From positions 232,451 through 296,450 of the forward strand of contig NZ_LT891970.1 in assembly GCF_900186505.1 (NCBI RefSeq): a stretch of 64,000 nt of DNA, read 5' to 3'. Below, piece by piece: positions 7,363 through 15,934 of the stretch (position 1 is the stretch's first letter; every line of letters begins with the position of its first letter). A program made the position numbers and the translations under genes. The DNA is from Enorma phocaeensis (GTDB lineage Bacteria; Actinomycetota; Coriobacteriia; Coriobacteriales; Coriobacteriaceae). Under the pieces are notes generated by a model. It saw only the letters and a program-made list of their open reading frames with translations. It was not told the origin of the DNA and did not search any database.

Positions 7363-8748
7363 CTAACCCAGCAGCCCCTCCCTGTCCAGCACGTCATACG
7401 CATGGTCCGCCCAGGCGCGATCGACGATGTAGGGTTGCTCGTCCGCAATCGATGACGCCGCAAGCGGCTCGCTGAAGAGCCTCAAAGCATCAACCGGCAT
7501 GTCTGAGAGATAGGTATCCTCGCCTACCTCGATCGCGAGGTGAAGATCCCCGTCATCGCCGATACCGCGCAGTACCACGCGGCACTCCACATCCACAGGC
7601 ACGAGCCCGTCCACCTTCGCTTGCCCGGTCACGCCGATCTTCAGGCACTCAAGCGCACGATCATCCAGCCCCGCCTCAAAAAGCAGGAACTTCTCACGCA
7701 GCTCATGTCGATCTCTCGCGATACGGTACCGCTCGCAGGGAAAGGCATCGCGCTTGAGGCTGTCGAACATTGCGATGCAACCAGCGCGCATCTCCTCGTG
7801 ATCGACCTGATAGATCACAGCCCGATGCGATGGCATCAAGCACAGGCATGGATGGACAAGCGACGCAGTGTATCCGCAATCGGGACACGTGAACTCAGAA
7901 AGCCTATCTGCGCGCAAGAGCTCGGATGCCTCCCTGCTCTCGTCAACGTTCACAAGCGTTCATGCGGCAAACTCAAACCGTTTCCCGCAGTTCGGACAGG
8001 ATAGGGCAACGACGTCGCGCTCGGATTGCTTCCACAAGCCTGCCTCTTCATTTTCGTATCCTGGTGCGACCTTCTGCTTCACCACAACGCCGTTAGCCAA
8101 AGCCCATCCCTGCAGGGAATCCGGATCCGCACGCCCCTCCTCGATGAACCAAGCACTCACTGTGTCTGCCTCGCCCGCCAGCGCACGCGCCGCCATACCC
8201 GTAGGGTCGCTTATAATCTCCCAGCTATTGGGATCGCACGGATATAGATACGACGTGAATTCCTCGTCATCGATGACGCCTTCGTACTTCGGGCACGATT
8301 CCGAACACGGCCAGTAGTAGCAACGTCCCTTGGTTAGGCTCAGACCTCTCACCTCGTCACATTGGTCGCCCACGTAGCGCACGATCGACCACTCTTCTTT
8401 GACGTTCATGAGCTTCATGATCTTCTCAAGCGTACGGATGTCACGCGCGAGCTGAGGGCCGTCCGGAGCAATTTCTACGGCATACCGCTCGAGGACGCCG
8501 TAGTACTCCGCGTAGCTCTTCATGCCATACGGTACTATTCTCGTCGAATCGCCTCCACGCTCCGATTCGCCATTGCTCGCCTGGGTGCCGACGTTCTCCG
8601 CCTCCCATGTTCTTATGCGTTCATCCACATCGTCGAGCATGCTCGGAAAGGAGAACACCTCTCCACCCTTCGCACGGCGGTGGGGGAGCAGGCCGTATCG
8701 TTCGTGTTCAGCAGGAATATACGGTCCGTTTTCGTAGCTGCCACCCAT
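7363..8748 (-). pseudogene. CpXC-domain protein interrupted by an in-frame UGA
   Basis: Two open segments in the same frame (8748-7960 and 7953-7363) are separated only by TGA at 7962-7960. The first ends in CPNCGKRFEFAA and the second resumes with NVDESREASELL and then FTCPDCGY. Together they rebuild one CpXC domain, whose usual pattern is CPxCG...EFxxW..INVD...FxCxxCG. The stop falls exactly where the family has tryptophan, so a TGG-to-TGA change explains it. Without the stop the product would be about 460 residues: an N-terminal immunity-like region (PYIPAEHERYGLLP, then VFSFPSML) and the CpXC zinc domain near the middle. GTG at 7953 could restart translation. It may be a recent nonsense mutation or a sequencing error. 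Confidence 0.75.
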
Positions 8749-8952
8749 GGGAAACCCCTATCTCACTAGGTGAACTTGGATCATCCGAGACGATCTCCGC
8801 AGCTTGAAGACTACCGGTTTGCGCGGACATATTTCAGCCGTACTCAAAGCTGGGTCGTTCCTTGCACGTGCTCGTGAGCAACATGGTTGACAGCGGAGCC
8901 CCTCCGAGTCGTGAATCGGCGCATCGCAGCCGCAACGGCAGCCCGATGCCAA

Positions 8953-9411
8953 TCACTCTCTGGGTGAGCCGTGAACCTTGGTTATGACCGTCCCGGCATC
9001 GACGTTCTCCAAGATGAACTCCTCGAACTCCTCGCTCCCCTGCATGAGGGTCTCGACTGATACGCGCCTGCCGCCGGCGTGAACGGTCATCTTGCTCATC
9101 GTGCCCACGCTTTTGTTGTGGTTGATGTGGCGCACTACCTTGGTGACGTCGCCAGAGGTAAAGCTCCACGGCCCTCGAATAAGACCGGGGTTCACGGACG
9201 CAAGCCCGTGGCGCACGGTAACCTTGAAGCGCCGCGCCCAGACAGCGGCTAGCAGGAACGGAGAGAGCAGGATCGCGAACGAGACGGCGCCCGCAACGGG
9301 AAGCTCCCCTGCAAGCGCGAACCCTATCGGAACGAGCGCGAGCAGCGCGGTTGTGCCCAACATGAAACGGGAGAAGCCTCGCGGTGCCGCGACATCGAAA
9401 TCTTGATCCAT
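8953..9411 (-). CDS. Small membrane protein with PH-like C-terminal domain (DUF6560-like)
   Basis: 152 residues. Two hydrophobic segments (about residues 17-37 and 40-60) are followed by a soluble domain with the pattern SGDVTKVVRHINHNKS and ending in EEFEEFILENVDAGTVITKV, which resembles the DUF6560 group of predicted membrane proteins with a PH-like fold. The function is not known. The ATG at 9411 has TTGGAG upstream and is chosen over a much longer open frame to 9795, whose extra 128 codons show no recognisable domain. It closes the accessory island on the right. Confidence 0.6.
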   Translation of the reverse strand: MDQDFDVAAPRGFSRFMLGTTALLALVPIGFALAGELPVAGAVSFAILLSPFLLAAVWARRFKVTVRHGLASVNPGLIRGPWSFTSGDVTKVVRHINHNKSVGTMSKMTVHAGGRRVSVETLMQGSEEFEEFILENVDAGTVITKVHGSPRE

Positions 9412-9844
9412 GGCAACTCCAATCGCATCACGGCAGGCGGTCACGTAACGCGCCATTATCAGGATACCCCGCCGGGCGTCGAAGACGAGATGCAAGACGG
9501 CAAGCGTTCGATATCGCACTTCCCAACCGAGTTTACGAAATGCGACTGGGGCGAGACGGAACCGATCTAGCGTCGCGTGGGAGCGTCCCTCGGCAGGATC
9601 CCCCGCATAGAAGCTCGCCTGAACGGGATCGGCGCTCCATGCATTCATCTCCCAATTCGCTAGCAGCGCGATGGCCTGCCCCATCCGAGCCTCGGCAGCA
9701 GGGATTCCGTTTACCAAAACAGCCAGATAGCGGAGGACCACATGCAGCACGCTTTCCCTGTTAACGCCGTAGTCCTGCAAATCGGCTGTCCGCATCGCCT
9801 ATCGCTATACTGGACTGAGCATCAACTCTATCTGAGGAGGCACC
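9412..9844. other. Gene-poor stretch with an open minus-strand frame
   Basis: The minus-strand frame of the preceding gene stays open to 9795 but gives no family I recognise; it may be coding remnant or chance openness in GC-rich DNA. A TATACT hexamer at 9806-9811 lies 34 bases before the ridA start and could be its -10 element, although no good -35 is visible. Confidence 0.35.
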
Positions 9845-10222
9845 ATGGACAAGACCGTCATCGCTTCCGAGAACGCGCCCGCAGCGCTCGGACCCTACTC
9901 CGCCGGCATCGCGGGCGGCAACCTCGCTTTCCTTTCCGGCCAGCTGGGGCTCGACCCCGCGACCGGCGAGCTCGCCGAGGGCGTCGTCGCCCAGGCCGAG
10001 CAGGCGCTCAAAAACATCGAAGCGCTGCTCACCGCCGCCGGTGCAACGTTCGGCAATGTGGTGAAGACCACCGTCTTCCTCGCCGACATCGCCGACTTCA
10101 ACGCGGTGAACGAGGTCTACGGCGCGCACTTCACCGAGCCGTTCCCCGCGCGCAGCGCCGTGCAGGTGGCTGCGCTGCCCAAGGGCGCCCTCGTCGAGAT
10201 CGAGTGCATCGTCGCGCTGTAA
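9845..10222 (+). CDS. ridA: RidA family enamine/imine deaminase
   Basis: 125 residues, full length for the family. RidA hydrolyses reactive 2-aminoacrylate and other enamines released by PLP enzymes, which protects other PLP enzymes in the cytosol. Diagnostic features are GPYS (16-19), SGQ (31-33), the carboxylate-binding arginine in PARSAV (Arg103) and EIE near the end (Glu120). The ribosome site GAGGAGG is placed well. It converges on a PLP-dependent C-S lyase gene of the kind that could produce such enamines; the functional link is an inference. Confidence 0.95.
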   Translation: MDKTVIASENAPAALGPYSAGIAGGNLAFLSGQLGLDPATGELAEGVVAQAEQALKNIEALLTAAGATFGNVVKTTVFLADIADFNAVNEVYGAHFTEPFPARSAVQVAALPKGALVEIECIVAL

Positions 10223-10256
10223 GCTGTCGTCGCGACGTGAGATAAATTCGGAAAAC

Positions 10257-10287
10257 AACCCCAGCAGCTCAAAGAGCCGCTGGGGTT
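10257..10287 (-). terminator. Intrinsic terminator between ridA and the C-S lyase gene
   Basis: A 14-bp stem with one mismatch (AACCCCAGC..., loop AAA). On the minus strand it is followed by TGTTTTCC, so it best serves the lyase gene; on the plus strand the tail is not T-rich, so bidirectional action is uncertain. Confidence 0.75.
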
Positions 10288-10306
10288 GCTCGTCAAGCTC
10301 CCGCAG

Positions 10307-11521
10307 CTACTCGGTGAACACATACCGATCGAGCCGCGCGAACGCCTCTTGCACGCGCGCCGTAGGCAGCGCGAGGTTCACACGGATATGGTGCTCGCCC
10401 AAGAAGGGGCGGCCGTCCTGCCAGGCCACGCCCACGCGCCAGCCGCGGTGCAGCAGCTCGTCCACCTCACAGCCATGCACCTCGCACCAACCGGTGCAGT
10501 CAAGGAACAGCATGTAGGTGCCCTGGGGCTTGACCGTGCGCACGCCCGCCCCGGCATAGCGTTCGGCGATGTGCGCGCACGCCCAGTCGACGTTTTGGCC
10601 CAGCACTTCGCGAAGCTCATCGACCCACACGCGACCGGCCTCGCCATACGCGCCGATGAGCGCGTGCATAGAGAGCACGTTCATCTCGTTGTAGTGGGGC
10701 TTGCTGCTCTGCGCCGTGACACGATCGCGCAGGTAGTCGTCGTAGATGATGTGGTAGCTGCCCACAAGGCCAGCAAGGTTGAAGGTCTTGCTCGGCGCAT
10801 ACAGCGCCACCGTGCGCCGGCGCGCGTCCGCACTCACCGACTGGGTGGGGACGTGCACGTGCTCGGGCAGGATGATATCCGACCAGATCTCGTCTGAAAC
10901 CACAACGCAATCGTACTTGGCGTAGAGCTCCATGGCCTGTTCGATCTCGGCGCGCTCCCAGACGCGACCGCACGGGTTATGCGGCGAGCAGAACACCGCC
11001 GCATGGATTTTGTTCTCGGCGAGCTTGCGCTCCATGTCCGCGAAGTCCATACGCCAGACGCCCCGCTCGTCGAGCTTGAGCGGTGAGTGAACGATCTTGA
11101 AGCCGGCGTTGTTGATCGAACCCGTGAACCCTATGTAGGTGGGACTGTGCACAAGCACGGCGTCACCTGGCGCCATAAAGGCGGAAAGCGTCGAAATAAG
11201 GCCGCCCAGCACGCCGTTCTCGTACCCGATGTGTTTGGGCTCGAGGCCTTCGACACCGTTACGGTCATGCTGCCAATCAATGATGCGCTGGAAATACTCG
11301 GCTCGAGGCTCGAAGTAACCAAAGTGCGGCTTGCGCACGCGCCCGATGATCGCCTCTTGGATGTCCGGCAGCACGGGGAAGTTCATGTCCGCGACCCACA
11401 TGGGAATGGCATCGAAGGCCTCGTCCGGGGCACCGGGAACACCGGGGCCGGTACCGAGTGCATCGACCGCTATGGCGTCCTCACCGCGACGGTCCATGAT
11501 GGTCGTGAAGTCATAACGCAT
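10307..11521 (-). CDS. MalY/PatB-type pyridoxal-phosphate C-S lyase (cystathionine beta-lyase-like)
   Basis: 404 residues, fold-type I aminotransferase family. The N terminus has WVADMNFPV, typical of MalY/PatB proteins that cleave cystathionine or cysteine conjugates to thiol, pyruvate and ammonia. VVSDEIWSD supplies the pyridine-N aspartate, and APSKTFNLAG holds the PLP-binding lysine (about residue 237). The carboxylate-binding arginine is probably in HIRVNLALP near the end. The frame stays open far upstream, but GAGGAGG immediately before the ATG at 11521 fixes the start. It lies convergent with ridA, and substrate choice cannot be told from sequence. Confidence 0.9.
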   Translation of the reverse strand: MRYDFTTIMDRRGEDAIAVDALGTGPGVPGAPDEAFDAIPMWVADMNFPVLPDIQEAIIGRVRKPHFGYFEPRAEYFQRIIDWQHDRNGVEGLEPKHIGYENGVLGGLISTLSAFMAPGDAVLVHSPTYIGFTGSINNAGFKIVHSPLKLDERGVWRMDFADMERKLAENKIHAAVFCSPHNPCGRVWERAEIEQAMELYAKYDCVVVSDEIWSDIILPEHVHVPTQSVSADARRRTVALYAPSKTFNLAGLVGSYHIIYDDYLRDRVTAQSSKPHYNEMNVLSMHALIGAYGEAGRVWVDELREVLGQNVDWACAHIAERYAGAGVRTVKPQGTYMLFLDCTGWCEVHGCEVDELLHRGWRVGVAWQDGRPFLGEHHIRVNLALPTARVQEAFARLDRYVFTE

Positions 11522-12065
11522 GGCGAGCCTCCTCGTGCGGCGGTGATCCTCAGGCTGCGGGCAACGCCGGCACCCTTGTGCCGGCACCGCTTTTCTTTCA
11601 AGTGTACTCCGCGATAGCGCACGATGCGGCTGATAGGGTAACCGGCGTCCGCGAGCGCGATTCGGGTGCCGGCGCAGAGGCATCCAACGTCGATTTTTCC
11701 GCTCGATCAAGAATACTGTGGGTTCACTTGCACACACGCGCGGCACCACCGATTCCGACGTAGAAACGCGCAGGAAAGCGTTGGGCGAGCACGCGGTCTG
11801 GTCACCCATGCGCAAATTACCCACAGTATTCTTACTCGAACTTCGCGGGGCCATGCCATCACCCCGTCGGAACGGACCAACACCCGACGACGCCCGGGTC
11901 CAACCCCGTCGGCGGCGCGGCCGTTGCGGACCGCGCCGCGACGTCGCCTCCTGCCGGCCCTTTGGAGGGGACGTGAAGATACGCCTGATGACAATCGGCT
12001 TTTGCGTTCTTCGGCCGCTTTGGCAGACAATTGACACCACGAGGCGCCATATAAGGAGGACGATT
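11522..12065. other. Long intergenic region
   Basis: No gene supported. It holds the palindromic element at 11709-11833; 11540-11700 and 11834-12020 show no recognisable structure. TTGACA at 12031 and TATAAG at 12050 are only 13 bases apart, too close for a standard promoter. Confidence 0.5.
11709..11833. repeat. MITE-like element with 15-bp terminal inverted repeats
   Basis: AAGAATACTGTGGGT (11709-11723) and its exact reverse complement (11819-11833) bound a 125-bp segment. The match extends outwards as TCGA plus two mismatched bases, and inwards imperfectly (TTGCAC / TTGCGC). There is no coding capacity and no clear target duplication. The form fits a small non-autonomous element or a palindromic intergenic repeat. 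Confidence 0.6.
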
Positions 12066-12629
12066 GTGGGCACAGACGGCCGATACGATGCGATAGATTC
12101 CGCCAGCTGCACGACTCCCCGCATCGAGGATATCCCCCTGATCGTTCGGCGCGAGATCGAGGCGCGGGCCATCGCGCCCTTCTACGACGCGCTCGTCGAG
12201 GAGCTCGGGCAGGACCGCGCAGACCGGATCGTGCGCACGGCCGTGTCGCGCCTGGGGGAAGAATCCGGCCGCGCGCTCGCCGCCGAGCGCCCCGGAGATG
12301 CCGACCCGCTCGCCTACTACCGCGACGAGGTCATGCCGCGTTTCTCGGCAGGAGGCTCCATGACGTGGGAGGACGTCGAACTCGATGCGGAGGCGGGCAC
12401 GCTCGCCATGGACGCGACGCGTTGCGCCTTCGCCGAGATGTACCGCCGGCTCGGCCTCGAGCACTTGGGCCGGCTCCTCTCCTGCGAGCGCGACCCGCAC
12501 ATGTTTCACGGCTACGATAAGCGGCTGGAGTTCACCCGCACCGAGACCCTCATGGAGGGCTGCGACCGCTGCGACTTCCGCCTGCGCATGAGGCCATCCG
12601 ATACCGCGCCGACCGACCCCGAACGATAG
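12066..12629 (+). CDS. L-2-amino-thiazoline-4-carboxylic acid hydrolase-like protein
   Basis: 187 residues starting at GTG, with AAGGAGG seven bases upstream. The C-terminal third has the family signature: CERDPHMFHGYDKRLEFTR followed by TLMEGCDRCDFR, as in the Pfam ATC-hydrolase family named after an enzyme of thiazoline-to-cysteine conversion. Most family members in gut anaerobes are uncharacterised, so the reaction is not assured. The stop is nine bases from the next gene, so the two are probably co-transcribed. Confidence 0.75.
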   Translation: MGTDGRYDAIDSASCTTPRIEDIPLIVRREIEARAIAPFYDALVEELGQDRADRIVRTAVSRLGEESGRALAAERPGDADPLAYYRDEVMPRFSAGGSMTWEDVELDAEAGTLAMDATRCAFAEMYRRLGLEHLGRLLSCERDPHMFHGYDKRLEFTRTETLMEGCDRCDFRLRMRPSDTAPTDPER

Positions 12630-12637
12630 GAACCGCC

Positions 12638-15154
12638 GTGCCCGCACGCACTGAACGCAACCGCATGACCGACGCCGACCCCGCCGCCGCGCGCCGCGTC
12701 GAGCTCCTCTCCCCCGCCGGCGGGCCCGAGCCCTTCGCGGCGGCCCTCGCCGCGGGCGCCGACGCCATCTACTGCGGCATGGGATCCTTCAACGCGCGCC
12801 GCAAGGCCGCGAACTTCGATGACGAGAGCTTCGCGACGGCGTGCCGCGCGGCGCACCTCGCCGGAACGCGCGTCTACGTGACCGTGAACATCGTGATCAA
12901 GGATGCGGAGATGCGAGACGCCCTGGAGCTCGTGCGCCGGTGCGCCATGCTCGGTGCGGACGCCTTCATCATCCAGGATTGGGGGCTTTTCGCCGAGGTT
13001 CGCCGCCTCATGCCCTCGATCGAGACGCATATCTCCACCCAGGCGAACATCCATGACGCGCGCGGGACGGCGTTTTGCGCCGCGGCCGGCGCCGACCGCG
13101 TGACGCTCTCGCGCGAGCTCTCGATCGCCGAGATTGCCGCGATCCACGACGCGTGCCCCGGCATCGACCTCGAGGTCTTCGCGCACGGCTCCATCTGCTT
13201 CAGCTACTCGGGCGTCTGCCTGCTCTCGAGCTTCTGCCAGGCCGGGCGCTCCGCCAACCGCGGCATGTGCGCCCAGCCCTGCCGCCTGCCCTACGAGCTC
13301 ATCGACGAGGACGGCCGTAACATCTCCGCCCCAGGGCGCGGGCGCCCGCTCTGCCCCCGCGACACCAACACGACGGACCTGCTCCCGCAGCTCATCGCGG
13401 CCGGCGCGGCGGCACTCAAGCTCGAGGGGCGCATGAAGGCCGCCGACTACGTCTACGCCGTGACCGATGTCTACCGCCGCGACCTCGATGACCTCGCCCA
13501 CGACAGCGAGCCCGACGCTGCCGAGCGCACGCGGCGCGCACGGCAGCTCAAGCGCTGCTTCAACCGCGACTTCACCCATGCCTACCAGGACGGGCGCTCG
13601 GACGACGACATGATGAGCTACGAGCGGTCGAACAACCGCGGGCAGCTCGTGGGGCGCGTGGCCGAGTTCATCCCCACCGAGCCCGTCACCAAGGGCGAGC
13701 GGCTCCGCGCCGCCATCAAGGGCCCCGCGGGCACGGCGGTCCTCGCGCTCGATGAGCCGGTGGGCAAAGGCGACCTCCTCGAGCTCCGCGACGACGAAAG
13801 CCCCGACACCTTCCTCACCGCGCTCGCCCGCACGGACGGCGTCGCGGGCGGGACCGTCTCGGTCGAGGTCCCCCGCCCCGTCGCGACCAGTTGCCGCGTG
13901 CGCGTGATCCGCAGCCAGGAAGCCATCGATATCGCCGACGCCGCGCTCAAGCGCGCGGTGCCCCGCAAGCGCGCGGTCGATGTGCGCGTGACGGCGCGAA
14001 TCGGCGAGCCCTTCCGGGTCGAACTCTCCTGCGCGGACGACCACGCCGTGCGTGCCGCTGCCACGGGCTTCACGGTGGAGGCGGCGCGCACGAGGCCGGT
14101 AACAGCCGACGACCTCATCGAGCACGTGGGCCGCATGGGCTCGACGCCCTTTGCGCCCGCCGCGTTCGACGTCGAGCTCGACGAGGGCTGTGGCATGGGC
14201 TTCTCCGCCGTGCACCGCGTGCGCGCCGAGGCGTGCGCCGCCCTCGAGGAGACGCTGCTCGGGCCCTGGAGGCGCCATGCCGATGAGCTCGCGCGCATCG
14301 AGATCGCCCCGCACGCGGCGGAAGGCACCGCTCGCGCACGCGAGCCCGAGCTCTGCGCCGTCGCCGCCACGCCCGAGGCCGCCGAGGCCGCGCGCGAGAC
14401 CGGAGCGTCGCGCATCTACCTCTCCTCCGATGCGCTCGCCGAGGCCGGGCTCGACGCCGCGGCGGCGCGCGAGCGCGGCTACATCCCCGTCCTCGACGAG
14501 GTCTGCCGGGCGCGCGACCGCGAGCGCCTCGATGCCTGGGTGGCTCCGGGTGCGCCCGTCGCCGTGGGCAACATCTCCGAGCTGGCGTACGCCCGAGAGC
14601 TCGGTGCCGTGCCCGAGCTGCGCTCCTGCATCCCCGTGCACAACGCTGCCTGCCTCGCGTTCCTGCACGAGCAGGGAGCCGCGGCAGCATGGCTCTCGCC
14701 CGAGATCTCGCTCGACGAGCTCGCCGCGCTCGCCACCGGCGCCCCGGTGCCGCTCGGCCTTATGGTCTACGGCCGGCCGCGCGTGATGACGAGCGAGCAC
14801 TGCATCCTGAAGGTCGCCGACGCCTGCATCGACGACTGCGCGCGCTGCGCGCTGCGGCGCCGCGAGCTCGTCCTGCACAACATCGACGACAAGCTCCTGC
14901 CGGTGCGCACCGACATCCACGGGCGCTCGCGGCTCTACGAGGCCTATCCGCTCGACCTCACGCCGCAGCTACCGCAGCTCATCGAGGCCGGCATCTCGCG
15001 CTTCCTCGTGGACGGCACGCTGCTCGACGCGCGCGGCCTCGCGAGCCAAGTCGCCCGCGCGCGGCGCGCCCTCGAGGCCGCACGCGAGGGCAGGCGGCCC
15101 GCGCCGCGCCAGAAGGGCTGCTCGAGCGGCTGCCTCTTCGTGGGCGTCGACTGA
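12638..15154 (+). CDS. U32 family protein (RlhA/TrhP-like RNA hydroxylation factor)
   Basis: 838 residues. The N-terminal U32 'collagenase-like' domain begins ELLSPAGGPEPFAAAL and carries EVFAHGSICFSYSGVC with the cysteine set 187, 194, 211, 215 that binds an iron-sulfur cluster in RlhA/TrhP. Long members like this one have a middle DUF3656-type domain and a second U32-like C-terminal region with further cysteines (DACIDDCARC). Experimentally studied relatives hydroxylate rRNA or tRNA bases; protease activity is doubtful. The start GTG at 12638 follows AGGAA; an ATG at 12665 is a possible alternative. The gene is exceptionally rich in GC, with dense CGC/GAG codons. Confidence 0.85.
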   Translation: MPARTERNRMTDADPAAARRVELLSPAGGPEPFAAALAAGADAIYCGMGSFNARRKAANFDDESFATACRAAHLAGTRVYVTVNIVIKDAEMRDALELVRRCAMLGADAFIIQDWGLFAEVRRLMPSIETHISTQANIHDARGTAFCAAAGADRVTLSRELSIAEIAAIHDACPGIDLEVFAHGSICFSYSGVCLLSSFCQAGRSANRGMCAQPCRLPYELIDEDGRNISAPGRGRPLCPRDTNTTDLLPQLIAAGAAALKLEGRMKAADYVYAVTDVYRRDLDDLAHDSEPDAAERTRRARQLKRCFNRDFTHAYQDGRSDDDMMSYERSNNRGQLVGRVAEFIPTEPVTKGERLRAAIKGPAGTAVLALDEPVGKGDLLELRDDESPDTFLTALARTDGVAGGTVSVEVPRPVATSCRVRVIRSQEAIDIADAALKRAVPRKRAVDVRVTARIGEPFRVELSCADDHAVRAAATGFTVEAARTRPVTADDLIEHVGRMGSTPFAPAAFDVELDEGCGMGFSAVHRVRAEACAALEETLLGPWRRHADELARIEIAPHAAEGTARAREPELCAVAATPEAAEAARETGASRIYLSSDALAEAGLDAAAARERGYIPVLDEVCRARDRERLDAWVAPGAPVAVGNISELAYARELGAVPELRSCIPVHNAACLAFLHEQGAAAAWLSPEISLDELAALATGAPVPLGLMVYGRPRVMTSEHCILKVADACIDDCARCALRRRELVLHNIDDKLLPVRTDIHGRSRLYEAYPLDLTPQLPQLIEAGISRFLVDGTLLDARGLASQVARARRALEAAREGRRPAPRQKGCSSGCLFVGVD

Positions 15155-15172
15155 GGACGGCTGATACCGCGC

Positions 15173-15214
15173 GCGCCCGCCCGCCGGGAACCGAATCCCC
15201 AGGCGGACGGGCGC
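15173..15214. terminator. Hairpin between convergent genes
   Basis: A 13-bp GC-rich stem (one mismatch) between the convergent U32 and EIIA genes. It lacks a T-tract on both sides, so it may be a weak or Rho-assisted terminator. Confidence 0.5.
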
Positions 15215-15298
15215 GACCACCGCGCAGTGCGCTTATGTCAGGCCGCCCCGAAGGGCGACCCGGACGGGCGCCTCCGGCGGAGCGCTCGCGCCACGTCG

Positions 15299-15823
15299 CT
15301 ACCTCGCGACCGCGATCAGGGCGTCGCCCGCGGCGACCGTGGCGCCCGCCTCGACCGCGAGCTCCACGCTTGCCAGATCGGCCGTGTTCGACACGGCCAC
15401 GACCACGCAGTCGGGATGACCGGCGGCGGCGATGGCGGCGCGGTCCATCGTGATGAGCGGGTCGCCCGCTGCGACCGCATCGCCCTGCGCCACGTAGCCC
15501 GTGAAGCCCTTGCCCTGCATGTCGACCGTGTCCACGCCGATGTGCACGAGCACCTCGACCCCGTCGGGCGACACGATGCCCACGGCGTGCCCCATAGCCA
15601 CGCTCACGGTGCCCGCGACCGGGGCGTACACGGTGTCCCCCTCGGGCCAGACGGCGCAGCCGCGGCCGAGCGCCTCGCTGCTGAAGATCGGGTCGGGGAC
15701 CTCGGTCATCGCGATCACGCGACCGGCGACGGGCGCGGCGAGCGCGCCCGCCTGCGCGGAAACCTGGATCGCCTCCGGCTTGGCCGGGGCGGCTTTCTTC
15801 TTGAAGGCATCGAAGAGACCCAT
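15299..15823 (-). CDS. PTS glucose-family EIIA component
   Basis: 174 residues, the soluble EIIA of the glucose/glucoside PTS family. It accepts phosphate from HPr on His94 (VLVHIGVDTV), with the helper His79 fifteen residues before, the same spacing as His75/His90 of enterobacterial Crr. Other family marks are the GDTVYAPVAGTV segment and a C-terminal GDALI. AAGGAG lies seven bases before the ATG. It is the last gene of a minus-strand set with a DeoR regulator and an EIIBC transporter that lacks its own A domain, so this EIIA is its probable phosphate donor. Confidence 0.93.
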   Translation of the reverse strand: MGLFDAFKKKAAPAKPEAIQVSAQAGALAAPVAGRVIAMTEVPDPIFSSEALGRGCAVWPEGDTVYAPVAGTVSVAMGHAVGIVSPDGVEVLVHIGVDTVDMQGKGFTGYVAQGDAVAAGDPLITMDRAAIAAAGHPDCVVVAVSNTADLASVELAVEAGATVAAGDALIAVAR

Positions 15824-15934
15824 GGTCAGCTCCTTAACGAATAGATGGTGGGATGCGGCCCGGCCCAGGCGAGCGCCCGGTCGGGCATTCGGGATGCACG
15901 GGCGCCAGGCGATGGAGCACGAAGGCGAGCCTCG

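Noticed and set aside
7960..7962. Selenocysteine or programmed recoding at the UGA
   Set aside because: The family position is tryptophan, not cysteine, and no selenoprotein structure was noticed after it; nonsense mutation is simpler.
12031..12055. TTGACA plus TATAAG as a promoter for the ATC-hydrolase-like gene
   Set aside because: Spacer is only 13 bases and the second hexamer overlaps the ribosome site.
12512..14920. Long minus-strand open frame opposite the U32 gene
   Set aside because: The U32 gene has clear catalytic and cluster motifs; the opposite frame is Arg/Gly/Ala-rich shadow.
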